A DNA stretch of 64,000 nucleotides from assembly GCA_041821315.1 (NCBI GenBank), contig JBGUEO010000009.1, positions 1 through 64,000 of the forward strand, read 5' to 3'. The translations under genes were made by a program, and so were the position numbers. The notes below the pieces were generated by a model. It was given only the letters and a program-made list of their open reading frames with translations, was not told the origin of the DNA and searched no databases. This document shows, one piece after another, positions 25,150 through 34,236 of the stretch. Source of the stretch: DIGJ01 sp041821315 (GTDB lineage Bacteria; Bacillota; Clostridia; Lachnospirales; Lachnospiraceae). Numbering within the stretch: position 1 is the first letter of the stretch; each line of letters opens with the position of its first letter.

Positions 25150-26163
25150 ATGAAAAAAATAATTACACTCACACTTTTGTGTACCATTTTTATTGGTATT
25201 GTCTGTTTTTCTTACTTTTCTACCCGTACCGTAAAAAATGAAGATAATGCAATCGGAAATACCGCTTCTAATCTGTTAAATGGAGGATTATTCTGCGAAA
25301 ATGATGGCAAAATCTATTTTAGTAATCCAAATGATGATGGTGCTTTATATGTAATGAATTCTGACATGTCAAATTTCAAAAAACTAAGTAATGATAACTG
25401 TTCTTATATCAATGCAACCAACCATTACCTCATTTATGTCCGTGACAATCACGCACGAAAAAATACAACGGGTGAATTCTTTAACTTTAATACGGTTGGC
25501 ATCTTTCGGCTCGACAAAAAAAATGGGAATAATATCAAACAGCTTTATGGAAAACCTGCTGGTCTTACTTCCCTGAAAGGAAATTATGTGTATTATCAGC
25601 ATTATAACGCCAAGGAGGGACTTCACTTTTATCAGGTGGACATTGATTCCAACCATGAAAAAGAACTTTTAAAAGAAGCAATTGCACCTGCCTCTTTTGG
25701 TAAAAACTGTCTTTATTACAATGGTGTAGATAACGATCATGATATTCATTCCATGAATCTTGATACAAAATCCATATCCACTGTATATTCTGGCAATTGC
25801 TACAATATAGTTACAACGGATAACTATATCTATTTCTTATCGCTCTCCAATGACTATGCGATTGCTCGTGCAAACCTAGACGGTTCCCATGCATCCATCC
25901 TAGAAAAGGAGCGGTGTTCTTTCTTTAACTTAAGTCCAGATGAAAAATATCTTTATTATCAAGTAGATGGGGGAGACAACAATCGTCTATGTCGCATGAA
26001 TCTTGCTACCTTGGAAACTGAACCATTAAAAGAGGGCAATTTTAATAGTATTCATGTCACCGATCACTATGTATTTTTCAGAAAATTTGATACCAATCAC
26101 TTTTATTATATAACCACTGCAACTGGAAAAATTGAACGATTCAATCCCGATGTGCTTGATTAA
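25150..26163 (+). CDS. DUF5050-like secreted beta-propeller protein
   Basis: A 337-aa protein with an N-terminal signal anchor (residues 4-24) and then repeated blades of the kind -YFSNPNDDGALYVMN-, -YYNGVDNDHDIHSMN-, -YFLSLSNDYAIARAN-. This pattern is typical of DUF5050/TolB-like beta-propellers found outside the membrane in clostridia. There is no lipobox Cys at the expected position, so it is probably an anchored or secreted protein. The ligand is unknown. Its last 23 bases overlap the end of the convergent folBK gene. Confidence 0.72.
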   Translation: MKKIITLTLLCTIFIGIVCFSYFSTRTVKNEDNAIGNTASNLLNGGLFCENDGKIYFSNPNDDGALYVMNSDMSNFKKLSNDNCSYINATNHYLIYVRDNHARKNTTGEFFNFNTVGIFRLDKKNGNNIKQLYGKPAGLTSLKGNYVYYQHYNAKEGLHFYQVDIDSNHEKELLKEAIAPASFGKNCLYYNGVDNDHDIHSMNLDTKSISTVYSGNCYNIVTTDNYIYFLSLSNDYAIARANLDGSHASILEKERCSFFNLSPDEKYLYYQVDGGDNNRLCRMNLATLETEPLKEGNFNSIHVTDHYVFFRKFDTNHFYYITTATGKIERFNPDVLD

Positions 26164-26995
26164 TCCTTTCTTTCACATAATAATTGTTTAAACTACGCTT
26201 CATTTGGTACACCGTTTGTTGAAGTAATGGATGGCGCACTTGAGGCGCAATTTCTGATAATGGAATTAATACAAAATCTCTCTCTTGCACTCCAATATGA
26301 GGAATCGTCAATTGCTCCGTTTGTATTACCACATCATCATAAAAAATAAGATCAAGATCAATCGTTCTAGGTCCCCATCGAAGCGTCTTCACTCGCTTCA
26401 ACTTCTCTTCAATTTTCCAAATCAGAAACAACATTTCTTCTGGTGTGCGAAGTGTTTTTAGCTCTATCGCGCCGTTTAAAAAATCCTCTTGTATAACGTC
26501 TCCCATCGGTTTCGATGCAATAAAAGATGATATTTTAGTTACGCTCGATCGCTCATCTTCTTCTAAATATGCAATGGCTTGCTGCAAGTTTGCTTCCTTA
26601 TCTCCCATGTTAGAGCCAAGTGCAAGATAAACCTTATGCCAGCTTCTTTCGATTTCCACTGATACCGTGTCAAGTGGCAAAAGAATTGGTGCCCACGGTT
26701 TCTTAATTTCAATTTCCACTTTTTCCACAAAAGAAAAATGAAGTAAAATTTCTTCCGAAAGATGTTCTGCTACCGCCTCAAGTAACTTAAATGTTCGCTC
26801 TTTCATAAACGCATTTACAAAATGTGCCACTTGTGCATAACTCACAGAATGTTCCAGTGCATCTTGTTTTCCAGCACTCGTAATATCTAAAAACAAAGTC
26901 AACGAGACTAAAAACTTCTGCCCTAATACATTTTCTTCTTTTAAAACTCCATGCTTCCCATATACTTCCAAATCTTTAATTTTAATTTTATCCAT
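26141..26995 (-). CDS. folK: FolB-FolK fusion (DHNA / HPPK)
   Basis: A 284-aa fusion. Residues 1-118 are dihydroneopterin aldolase (FolB; VYGKHGVLKEE, LLEAVAEHL). Residues about 120-275 are hydroxymethyl-dihydropterin pyrophosphokinase (FolK; YLALGSNMGDKEANL, LRWGPRTIDLDLIFYDD, IPHIGVQERDFVLIPL). The two enzymes perform consecutive steps before FolP. It is the last gene of the folate operon and overlaps folP by 8 bases. It converges with the DUF5050 gene, which it overlaps by 23 bases, so a terminator is not separable from coding sequence. Confidence 0.95.
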   Translation of the reverse strand: MDKIKIKDLEVYGKHGVLKEENVLGQKFLVSLTLFLDITSAGKQDALEHSVSYAQVAHFVNAFMKERTFKLLEAVAEHLSEEILLHFSFVEKVEIEIKKPWAPILLPLDTVSVEIERSWHKVYLALGSNMGDKEANLQQAIAYLEEDERSSVTKISSFIASKPMGDVIQEDFLNGAIELKTLRTPEEMLFLIWKIEEKLKRVKTLRWGPRTIDLDLIFYDDVVIQTEQLTIPHIGVQERDFVLIPLSEIAPQVRHPLLQQTVYQMKRSLNNYYVKERINQAHRD

Positions 26996-27830
26996 AATAT
27001 TCCTCTGTATTCAGCATGTTATCATCACTTCTCATAATTTCTTCTGTCATCATAATTGCCCTTTTATTTGCTTTCACATTATGTACTCGTACAAATTGGC
27101 ATCCCTTCATTACAGCCATCACTGTCGTTGCAAGCGTTCCTTCTTCTCGTTCTGAAACAGGAAGATCAAGCGCAAGCCCTATCATAGACTTTCGCGATGT
27201 GCCTAGCAAAATTGGATAATTTAATTCATGAAACTTCTCAAGATGATTGACACATGAAAGATTCATTGCAAGCGTCTTGGCAAATCCAACACCTGGATCT
27301 AGAAGTATTCTATCATCCGAAATTCCATTTTGTTTTGCAATTTGAATCGATTGTCCTAACTCGTTCATAACATCATATATAAAGTTTTGATACTCTATAT
27401 TTTCGCGATTATGCATGATACAAACAGATGCATCCGCTTCCTTTATTACCTTTGCCATACTATCATCATACTTAAGTCCCCAAATATCATTTACGAGATC
27501 AGCTCCTGCTGCTAATGCCTCTTTCGCCACCTGACTTTTATACGTATCGATGGATACTGGGATATCAAAATTTTCACGAATCATTCGAATCATTGGAACA
27601 ACTCGTTCTATTTCCTGCTCCTCTGAAATTTTCGTGTGATTGGGTCTGGTCGATTCTCCACCCACATCAATAACATCAGCACCATCCTTAATCATCTCAC
27701 TTACATGAAGCATTGCCTGTTCTCGTTGATGATATCTACCACCATCGGAAAAAGAATCGGGTGTTACATTTAATATCCCCATAATATATGTCTTTCCCTT
27801 TTTTTTAAACTCTTGATTTCCAATCTTCAT
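26988..27830 (-). CDS. folP: dihydropteroate synthase
   Basis: A 280-aa TIM-barrel enzyme that joins the pterin pyrophosphate to p-aminobenzoate; it is the sulfonamide target. Conserved segments are IMGILNVTPDSFSDGG, DVGGESTRPNH, VSIDTYKSQVA, VNDIWGL, LDPGVGFAK and LLGTSRKS. Normal length. It lies 40 bases after folE and overlaps folBK. Confidence 0.96.
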   Translation of the reverse strand: MKIGNQEFKKKGKTYIMGILNVTPDSFSDGGRYHQREQAMLHVSEMIKDGADVIDVGGESTRPNHTKISEEQEIERVVPMIRMIRENFDIPVSIDTYKSQVAKEALAAGADLVNDIWGLKYDDSMAKVIKEADASVCIMHNRENIEYQNFIYDVMNELGQSIQIAKQNGISDDRILLDPGVGFAKTLAMNLSCVNHLEKFHELNYPILLGTSRKSMIGLALDLPVSEREEGTLATTVMAVMKGCQFVRVHNVKANKRAIMMTEEIMRSDDNMLNTEEYYG

Positions 27831-27870
27831 TCTAGTCTCCCTTCCTTCTTATGTCTTTTCAGGTACTCCA

Positions 27871-28425
27871 TTATTTGACAAACGCAAGAAAACGCTCAGT
27901 CAGCTCTATATTGTTCTTGAAACTACCAAGTGTTGCATAGCTTACCGTTTTACTTCCTGGTTTCTTAATTCCCCGCATCGTCATACACATATGTTCTGCT
28001 TCTATCATAACCATAACACCCTTTGGTTTTAAGTGTTTCATAATATCTTCTGCAATCTCTGATGTCATCTGTTCTTGAATTTGAGCTCTCCTTGCATAAA
28101 CTTCGACACAACGTGCAAGTTTGCTTAATCCCACAACCTTACCATCTGGAATATATGCAATATGAACTGTCCCGTAAAATGGTAAAAAATGATGTTCGCA
28201 TACGGAATAAAACGAGATATCCTTTTCTACGACCATTTCATTATTGTTTGCTGTAAATGTCCGAGACAGTTGAATTGATGCATCTTTTCCGATTCCTTCA
28301 AATAATTCATGACACATTGCACTAATTCTCTTAGGCGTATCTTGTAGGCCTTCTCTTGTTGTATCTTCTCCGATTCCTTCTAGAAACAATACCACTGCTT
28401 CTTGTATTTTCTTTTCATCAATCAT
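27871..28425 (-). CDS. folE: GTP cyclohydrolase I
   Basis: A 184-aa enzyme, the first step from GTP to tetrahydrofolate. The zinc ligands are seen in SVCEHHFLPF and in the Cys of HMCMTMRG. QEQMTSEIA and the REGLQDTPKR start are also conserved. The ATG at 28425 gives the family's usual N-terminus and follows ATGGAG. An ATG at 28452, with AAGGTAGG upstream, is a possible alternative adding nine residues. It is located in the middle of the fol/sda operon. Confidence 0.95.
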   Translation of the reverse strand: MIDEKKIQEAVVLFLEGIGEDTTREGLQDTPKRISAMCHELFEGIGKDASIQLSRTFTANNNEMVVEKDISFYSVCEHHFLPFYGTVHIAYIPDGKVVGLSKLARCVEVYARRAQIQEQMTSEIAEDIMKHLKPKGVMVMIEAEHMCMTMRGIKKPGSKTVSYATLGSFKNNIELTERFLAFVK

Positions 28426-28479
28426 TTCTCTTCTCCATTCCTTGTTTTCCATAGTCAAGCCTACCTTATAAGGCTACTC

Positions 28480-29352
28480 CTATTTTCCAAAAATTTCTTT
28501 TGCAATTTGCTTGCCTTTTGGTGTATTTGCAATCCCACCCATTGCCGTCTCCTTTAGAGAAAGCGGCAGCATCTTTCCAACCTTATACATTGCATCTATC
28601 ACTTGGTCCGGAGGAATCACACTCTTCATGCCTCCAAGTGCCAAATCTGCACTTATTAGTGCATTTACGGCTTGTGAAGCATTTCTTTGTGCACAAGGAA
28701 CCTGAACAAGTCCTGCTACTGGATCACATACCAATCCCATACAATTCATGAGTGAAAATGCTACGCTCTCCATCACCATTTCATTACTTCCCCCAGATAG
28801 ATAAACAACCGCTGCCGCTGCCATTGCTGCTGCGACTCCACACTCTGCCTGACATCCGCCTTCTGCACCAGAAATTGTTGCATTTTTCACAATGACTGCA
28901 CCAATGCCCGAAGCAACCATAAGACCTTCCAAAATTTTTCGCTCCGAATATGCTCTTTCCTCCTGTAATGTAATTAAAACAGCGGGCAAAATGCCACAAG
29001 AACCCGCAGTTGGTGCTGCACATATCTTCCCCATAGAGGCATTTACTTCACTACAAGAAAGTGCACGTGCCATAACTTGATTAATAAAGGAACCACATAC
29101 CGTATCTTTTGTTTGTGTATATTGATAATGCTGTTTCGTAATACCAGTAATTAAATTTCCTACCGTCTTCCCTTCTTCAAAAAGTGCCTTTGCCGCTGAT
29201 TCTTTCATAACTGCATAACGCATGGAAAGTTCGTACCAAATCTCTGATTCTTCTTTTTCCGTCAATCGCATTTCATTTCTTAATACAAGTTCAAAGAGTG
29301 GAATATTTTGTTCTTTGGTAAGCCGAATCATATCTTGCATATTCTGATACAT
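28480..29352 (-). CDS. sdaAA: L-serine dehydratase, alpha subunit
   Basis: A 290-aa iron-sulfur subunit that deaminates L-serine to pyruvate and ammonia with SdaAB. The cluster Cys and active-site segments are visible: AAPTAGSCGILPA, GAEGGCQAECG, CDPVAGLVQVPC. The length fits the two-subunit clostridial enzyme. It follows sdaAB after 11 bases and is followed by folE. Placing serine breakdown inside a folate operon links two users of serine (C1 units and pyruvate). Confidence 0.95.
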   Translation of the reverse strand: MYQNMQDMIRLTKEQNIPLFELVLRNEMRLTEKEESEIWYELSMRYAVMKESAAKALFEEGKTVGNLITGITKQHYQYTQTKDTVCGSFINQVMARALSCSEVNASMGKICAAPTAGSCGILPAVLITLQEERAYSERKILEGLMVASGIGAVIVKNATISGAEGGCQAECGVAAAMAAAAVVYLSGGSNEMVMESVAFSLMNCMGLVCDPVAGLVQVPCAQRNASQAVNALISADLALGGMKSVIPPDQVIDAMYKVGKMLPLSLKETAMGGIANTPKGKQIAKEIFGK

Positions 29353-29363
29353 TTGCTTCTCCT

Positions 29364-30029
29364 CTATTCAATATTAATCGCTTGTACAGAAGCGATATCA
29401 TCAAGTTTTTTTAGCTTCTCTACCATTTTGTTTGTCAAATAACGATCCGTTTCAATCGTGCAGCAAGCTTCCTCGCCTCTTGCTTTTCGATTAAGCGTCA
29501 TAACCCCAATATTAATTTCTTCTTCTGCTAAGACTTTTGTTATTTCATGAATAACTCCCACACGATCTTTATGTCGAATTAATAAAGTACTTGCATTCAT
29601 AGAAAGTGCCGTATCAAACCCTTGAATCTTACGAATTAAAATCTCACCACCACCAATCGAAGACCCAACCACTTCCATGCTATCACCATCCACATAAGTA
29701 AATGTCATAACCACTGTATTTTCATGTGCATTTTCCAGCTCAACCTCATAAAAATCATAGCTAATCCCTTGCTCTTTCGCAATTGAAAAAGCCTGTTTTA
29801 ATCGTTCATCATCCTCGCGAATACCAAGGGCACCTGCCACTAGTGCAATGTCTGTTCCATGTCCTTTGTATGTTTTAGCAAACGAGCCATATAGACCAAA
29901 AGATACATGCATGAACGGTTTGGTTAATAAGTTTCTAGCTACCATAGAAAGCTTTGCTGCTCCGGCCGTATGTGAACTACTAGGTCCTATCATCACAGGA
30001 CCTAGTACATTTAAAATACTAATTTCCAT
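29364..30029 (-). CDS. sdaAB: L-serine dehydratase, beta subunit with ACT domain
   Basis: A 221-aa subunit. The N-terminal part has the family signature VLGPVMIGPSSSHTAGA; residues about 148-221 form an ACT domain (LLIRHKDRVGVIHEITKVL). This is the two-chain form, in contrast to the single-chain enzyme of Enterobacteria. The ATG lies 2 bases after the folC stop, so translation is coupled. Confidence 0.95.
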   Translation of the reverse strand: MEISILNVLGPVMIGPSSSHTAGAAKLSMVARNLLTKPFMHVSFGLYGSFAKTYKGHGTDIALVAGALGIREDDERLKQAFSIAKEQGISYDFYEVELENAHENTVVMTFTYVDGDSMEVVGSSIGGGEILIRKIQGFDTALSMNASTLLIRHKDRVGVIHEITKVLAEEEINIGVMTLNRKARGEEACCTIETDRYLTNKMVEKLKKLDDIASVQAINIE

Positions 30030-30031
30030 TA

Positions 30032-31339
30032 TTATTTTGCCTTTCTATTTTTGAAAAAAGCATAAACCTCATGTAAGATAGATAGTGATCCATATACAAG
30101 AATCACATCTTCATAATCTGTCAAGGTCAGTGCCAATTTTAAAGCTTTCGCTACACTCGTTTCCTGATATACCTGATTGCAATAGTTTTCTGCGCATTCT
30201 TTGAGTATAGCAGCCTCCAATCCACGCTCACAATCTGGGCGAATTGCGATTACAATATCCTCCTTACAGACTGTATTGGCAAGTATTTTTTCATATTCCT
30301 TATCTCGAAAAACTCCTATAATTCGTACGATTGGCTTGTCATTAAAATAAAGCTTTGTTGACTGCCTTAATGAAATAGCTGCCTCCTCATTATGTGCACC
30401 ATCTACAATCACATATGGACACTGATGAACAATTGAAAACCTTCCGTCCCAGCAGGTATCCTTCACTCCTTTTATAACATCATCCCTTGTAATATGATAC
30501 CCAATCTTTTTCAATTTAGCAGTTGTCTCAATCGCTGTCATCGCATTTAACACTTGATTTTTAGCAAGCATTTTTGTTTCTACTCTCATTTTCGCACCAA
30601 ACTCCTTGCAAACATAAGAAAATTCTGTTTTTTCAAGAGAATACGATACATCCACAGCTTCACTTAATTCTACACTTTTTAACGTAGTTTTCATTTCACT
30701 GCATCGCTTTTGCAACAGCTTCGTAACCTCTTGTTTTTGTTGGTGCGAAACAACTGGAATCCCTGCTTTAATAATCCCTGCTTTTTCTTTTGTAATCATT
30801 TCGAGACTATTTCCCAAAATCGCCATATGATCCATACTAATCGAGGTCATTACCGAACAAATTGTCGTTTGAATTACATTTGTAGCATCTAATCTTCCAC
30901 CAAGTCCAACCTCTAATACGACAACATCACATTCTTTATCCTTGAACTCCAAAAACGCCACTGCCGTTTCAATTTCAAACTGGGTGGGGTGAGCATGCCC
31001 TTCCTTCTCCATTTCCTCCACTGCAATCTTTACCTGTTTCAATTGCTTTGTAAAATCATCTGGAAAAATCCATTTACCATCTACTTGTATTCGTTCTCGA
31101 TAAGCAAAAATAGTCGGAGAGACATAGCGTCCTACTTTGTATCCAGCCGTCTTTAATATGGATGCAATATATGCACACGTTGATCCTTTCCCATTTGTGC
31201 CTGCAACATGGACAAATGAAAGTGTGTCCTGAGGATTTCCTAATCGTCTCATCAATTCTTTTGTGTTTTCAAGTCCTAAGACACTTCCATACCTTGAGAC
31301 TGTTTCAATATAAGCCATTGCTTCTTCGTAAGTATTCAT
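30032..31339 (-). CDS. folC: folylpolyglutamate synthase / dihydrofolate synthase
   Basis: A 435-aa Mur-ligase-family enzyme adding glutamate to dihydropteroate and to folates. The P-loop GTNGKGSTCAYI is at about residues 47-58; LEVGLGGRLDATNV, SMDHMAILG and VDGAHNEEAA are also conserved. Its ATG shares a base with the rlmI stop (TAATG), which indicates tight coupling. Normal length. Confidence 0.95.
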   Translation of the reverse strand: MNTYEEAMAYIETVSRYGSVLGLENTKELMRRLGNPQDTLSFVHVAGTNGKGSTCAYIASILKTAGYKVGRYVSPTIFAYRERIQVDGKWIFPDDFTKQLKQVKIAVEEMEKEGHAHPTQFEIETAVAFLEFKDKECDVVVLEVGLGGRLDATNVIQTTICSVMTSISMDHMAILGNSLEMITKEKAGIIKAGIPVVSHQQKQEVTKLLQKRCSEMKTTLKSVELSEAVDVSYSLEKTEFSYVCKEFGAKMRVETKMLAKNQVLNAMTAIETTAKLKKIGYHITRDDVIKGVKDTCWDGRFSIVHQCPYVIVDGAHNEEAAISLRQSTKLYFNDKPIVRIIGVFRDKEYEKILANTVCKEDIVIAIRPDCERGLEAAILKECAENYCNQVYQETSVAKALKLALTLTDYEDVILVYGSLSILHEVYAFFKNRKAK

Positions 31340-32541
31340 TATTTTTCCTCACACACCTGAAAAATATAAAATTTCAAATAATAGGATTCATCGGCTGCCC
31401 AAAGAATTGGATGGTCAGCTGCCTGTGTTCTATATTCTACTTGGCGAATTCGTTTATGCACACTTCTAGCTGCCTGATTAATCGTTTCTGCAAACAATTC
31501 CGGTGTCATAAAATGTGAACATGAGCAAGTCGCTAAATAGCCTCCATCATTCACAAGCTTTAAACCGCGCATATTAATTTCACGATATCCTTTGATTGCA
31601 TTCTTAATAGAGTTTCTGGATTTTGTAAACGCTGGTGGATCTAGAATTACCAGATCAAAATGTTCCCCTCTCTCCGCTAGCTTTGGCAATAAATCAAATA
31701 CATCAGCACAGGTAAAGTGAACAGTATCTTCCAGACCATTTCGTTTTGCATTCTCCATCGCCTGATCAATGCCAAGTTGGGATGCATCCACACCAAGCAC
31801 TTCTTTTGCACCTGCGATTCCTGCATTTAAAGCAAACGAACCCGTATGTGTAAAGCAATCCAATACGCTTGCATCTTTACATAATTTTTGAACTGCCAGA
31901 CGATTGTATTTTTGATCAAGAAAAAATCCTGTCTTCTGCCCTTCTGCAACGTCTACTATATAGCTTACCCCATTTTCGACAATTGGAACCTTTGTATCAA
32001 AAGCTTCACCTATAAATCCCTTATAGCGCTCCATTCCCTCTTGCAAGCGAACCTTAGCATCACTTCTTTCATACACGCCTCTTATTTTAATTCCGTCCTC
32101 ATTCAATATTTGTTTTAAAAGATCAATTATTGTTTCTTTCCATCGATCAATCCCAAGCGCTAATGACTGTACCACAAGAACATCTGAAAATTTGTCAATT
32201 ATTATACCAGGCAAAAAATCTGCTTCACCAAAAATAATACGGCAACTACTACTATCGACCGTCTTCTTTCGATATTCCCACGCTGCCCTTAGACGCATTC
32301 GCAAGAATTTGTCATCAATAATTGTATCCCTCTTACGAGATAACATACGAACTGTTATTTTCGAATTGGTATTGATAAAGCCAATTCCCATGGCAAACCC
32401 ATCAAAATCGACTACACTTACCAAATCTCCATTTATAAAATTACCTTCTATCGTTGCAATTTCATTGTCATAGACCCAGGCTCCACCTGCTTTTAGTGCT
32501 CTGCCTTCTCCCTTTTTCAGGGTTACTATTACTGTTTCCAT
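31339..32541 (-). CDS. rlmI: RlmI-family 23S rRNA (cytosine-C5) methyltransferase
   Basis: A 400-aa methyltransferase. An N-terminal PUA domain (about 1-75, KGEGRALKAGGAWVYDNEI) is followed by an EEHEE-like linker and a class I SAM domain with VLDCFTHTGSFALNA, DLVILDPPAF and the catalytic Cys in TCSCSHFM. E. coli RlmI makes m5C1962 in 23S rRNA. The length matches. The ATG at 32541, with GGAG about 10 bases before it, is chosen over the open frame to 32598. It heads the seven-gene folate/serine operon. Confidence 0.88.
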   Translation of the reverse strand: METVIVTLKKGEGRALKAGGAWVYDNEIATIEGNFINGDLVSVVDFDGFAMGIGFINTNSKITVRMLSRKRDTIIDDKFLRMRLRAAWEYRKKTVDSSSCRIIFGEADFLPGIIIDKFSDVLVVQSLALGIDRWKETIIDLLKQILNEDGIKIRGVYERSDAKVRLQEGMERYKGFIGEAFDTKVPIVENGVSYIVDVAEGQKTGFFLDQKYNRLAVQKLCKDASVLDCFTHTGSFALNAGIAGAKEVLGVDASQLGIDQAMENAKRNGLEDTVHFTCADVFDLLPKLAERGEHFDLVILDPPAFTKSRNSIKNAIKGYREINMRGLKLVNDGGYLATCSCSHFMTPELFAETINQAARSVHKRIRQVEYRTQAADHPILWAADESYYLKFYIFQVCEEK

Positions 32542-32586
32542 ATATTTAAACTCCATTTCTTTGAATTTCTTTTTTATTCCACGACT

Positions 32587-32615
32587 ATAATACCACAAAA
32601 TCTATTTGACTTCAA
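32587..32615 (-). promoter_or_regulatory. promoter of the rlmI-fol-sda operon
   Basis: On the minus strand TTGAAG (32610-32615), 17 bases, TATTAT (32587-32592). It is in the divergent gap between rlmI and the YitT gene. Confidence 0.6.
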
Positions 32616-32686
32616 AATGAAACATGATAAACTATAGAAGTATCATTTCATCGACGATAAAAATCATTAGATTTCAGAGGAAAACC

Positions 32687-33541
32687 ATGATAAAAATTAC
32701 AAGTAGTAAAATTCGAGATTTCATCTTACTGACCTTTAGCACCCTCATTATGGCAATGGGTGTGTACTTCTTTAAATTTCCAAATAATTTTACATTTGGG
32801 GGTGTCACAGGGTTTGCTATCATTATTGCAAAACTATTTCGCCTTTCAGCGGGTGAATATACACTTATCATTAACATGCTTCTTTTAGTAATTGGTCTAA
32901 TCTTTTTGGGAAAGCCGTTCGCTGTAAAAACAGCGTATACCAGTATCTTGCTATCCGTGAGTATTTCTGTATTAGAAAAAACAGTTCCCCTATCCGCTCC
33001 TTTGACCGATCAACCCTTACTAGAGCTCATTTTCGCAATTGCTCTTCCTGCATTTGGTTCGGCTATTTTATTTAATATGAATGCATCAAGTGGCGGTACT
33101 GATGTCATTGCAATGTTACTAAAAAAATACTCTAACTTTGATATTGGAAAATCACTTTTACTTACAGACATATTAATCACGGCAAGTTCATTCTTTGTAT
33201 TTGACATTAAAACAGGTCTATTTTCTAGTCTGGGTTTGATTATCAAAGCCTTACTGGTTGATACTATCATTGAAAGTATCAATCTATGCAAATATTTCAA
33301 TGTTGTCTGTCAGGAGCCGCATTTAATCTGTAATTATATTGTACATGAACTGGATCGAAGTGCAACCATATGTGATGCAACCGGCGCTTTTAGCGGTACG
33401 CATAAAAGCATTGTATTTACGGTGCTCAACCGCACCGAAGCCATAAAACTACGAAACTATATCAAAATGGTAGATCCAGCTGCTTTTATTTTAATCACCA
33501 ATACCAGTGAGATTATTGGAAAGGGGTTTCATTCCATTTAG
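32687..33541 (+). CDS. YitT family membrane protein
   Basis: A 284-aa protein with five to six membrane segments (residues about 10-190). The family motif NNFTFGGVTGFAII is near the N-terminus and NMNASSGGTDVIA in the middle. A soluble DUF2179 domain forms the C-terminal 75 residues. It is thought to be a transporter, but the substrate is unknown. The ATG at 32687 follows AGAGGAAAA. The frame is open upstream to 32624 but without a ribosome binding site. Confidence 0.88.
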   Translation: MIKITSSKIRDFILLTFSTLIMAMGVYFFKFPNNFTFGGVTGFAIIIAKLFRLSAGEYTLIINMLLLVIGLIFLGKPFAVKTAYTSILLSVSISVLEKTVPLSAPLTDQPLLELIFAIALPAFGSAILFNMNASSGGTDVIAMLLKKYSNFDIGKSLLLTDILITASSFFVFDIKTGLFSSLGLIIKALLVDTIIESINLCKYFNVVCQEPHLICNYIVHELDRSATICDATGAFSGTHKSIVFTVLNRTEAIKLRNYIKMVDPAAFILITNTSEIIGKGFHSI

Positions 33542-33550
33542 TGAATTTGC

Positions 33551-33588
33551 AGATTGTCAACCTGTTTTTTATTTTTGGTTGACAATCT
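33551..33588 (+). promoter_or_regulatory. BirA (biotin repressor) operator over the bioY promoter
   Basis: AGATTGTCAACC and GGTTGACAATCT form a perfect 12-bp inverted repeat with a 14-base spacer, very close to the Firmicute BirA box (TTGTTAACC-N14/15-GGTTAACAA). The right arm supplies the -35 TTGACA (33579-33584) of a promoter with TATACT 17 bases on. Biotin-loaded BirA should therefore block bioY transcription. Confidence 0.92.
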
Positions 33589-33647
33589 GTTTTTTTTGTA
33601 TTATACTCCTATCAGATTTAAAAACGATACGTTAGGAGAATCATATT

Positions 33648-34196
33648 ATGAATACAAAACAGCATTCAAAAACAGTAGAAATGGTTTACATCGCTTTATT
33701 TTCTGTTATTATTACCATTTGCTCTTGGATTTCGATTCCATTTGCCGTACCATTTACGCTACAAACCTTTGCTATCTTTGCAGCACTTGGACTTCTTGGT
33801 GGGAAAAGAGGAACCTTGTCCGTCATTGTCTGGCTCTTACTTGGAGCAATTGGTATCCCTGTTTTTTCAGGTTTTACTGGAGGCCTTGGTGTTCTCTTTG
33901 GTTCCACTGGTGGTTATATTCTTGGCTTTGTTCTAATTGGTATCATTTACTCCATAATAACTTATTTTTTTGGTACAAAAGTTCCCATCATGATCCTCGC
34001 CATGTTGATTGGATTATTTGTCTGCTACACGTTTGGAACTGTTTGGTTCATACTGATATATACAAAGTCAAAAGGTGCAATTGGCGTTATTACTGCGCTA
34101 AGTTGGTGTGTATTTCCTTTTATCATTCCTGATTTTTTCAAAATGGCATTGGCTATTTTACTTACAAAACGCCTGTCTTGCTACATAGAGCTATAA
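33648..34196 (+). CDS. bioY: biotin transporter substrate-binding protein BioY
   Basis: A 182-aa, six-span S component of an ECF transporter for biotin. The BioY pattern is visible in VPFTLQTFAIFAALGLLGGKRG (residues 28-49) and in the glycine-rich GGLGVLFGSTGGYILGF. No ECF A/T genes are in the window, so it must share a common module or act alone. It is controlled by the BirA box upstream. TTAGGAG precedes the ATG. The overlapping frame at 33554-34132 is a shadow. Confidence 0.94.
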   Translation: MNTKQHSKTVEMVYIALFSVIITICSWISIPFAVPFTLQTFAIFAALGLLGGKRGTLSVIVWLLLGAIGIPVFSGFTGGLGVLFGSTGGYILGFVLIGIIYSIITYFFGTKVPIMILAMLIGLFVCYTFGTVWFILIYTKSKGAIGVITALSWCVFPFIIPDFFKMALAILLTKRLSCYIEL

Positions 34197-34236
34197 AGTA
34201 TGCATAGTATCTTAATTTACCGTTCATACTACACCT

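Noticed and set aside
33554..34132. 192-codon open frame overlapping bioY
   Set aside because: It is an out-of-frame shadow of bioY, Trp/Cys/His-rich, with no start signal; bioY itself matches its family over the full length.
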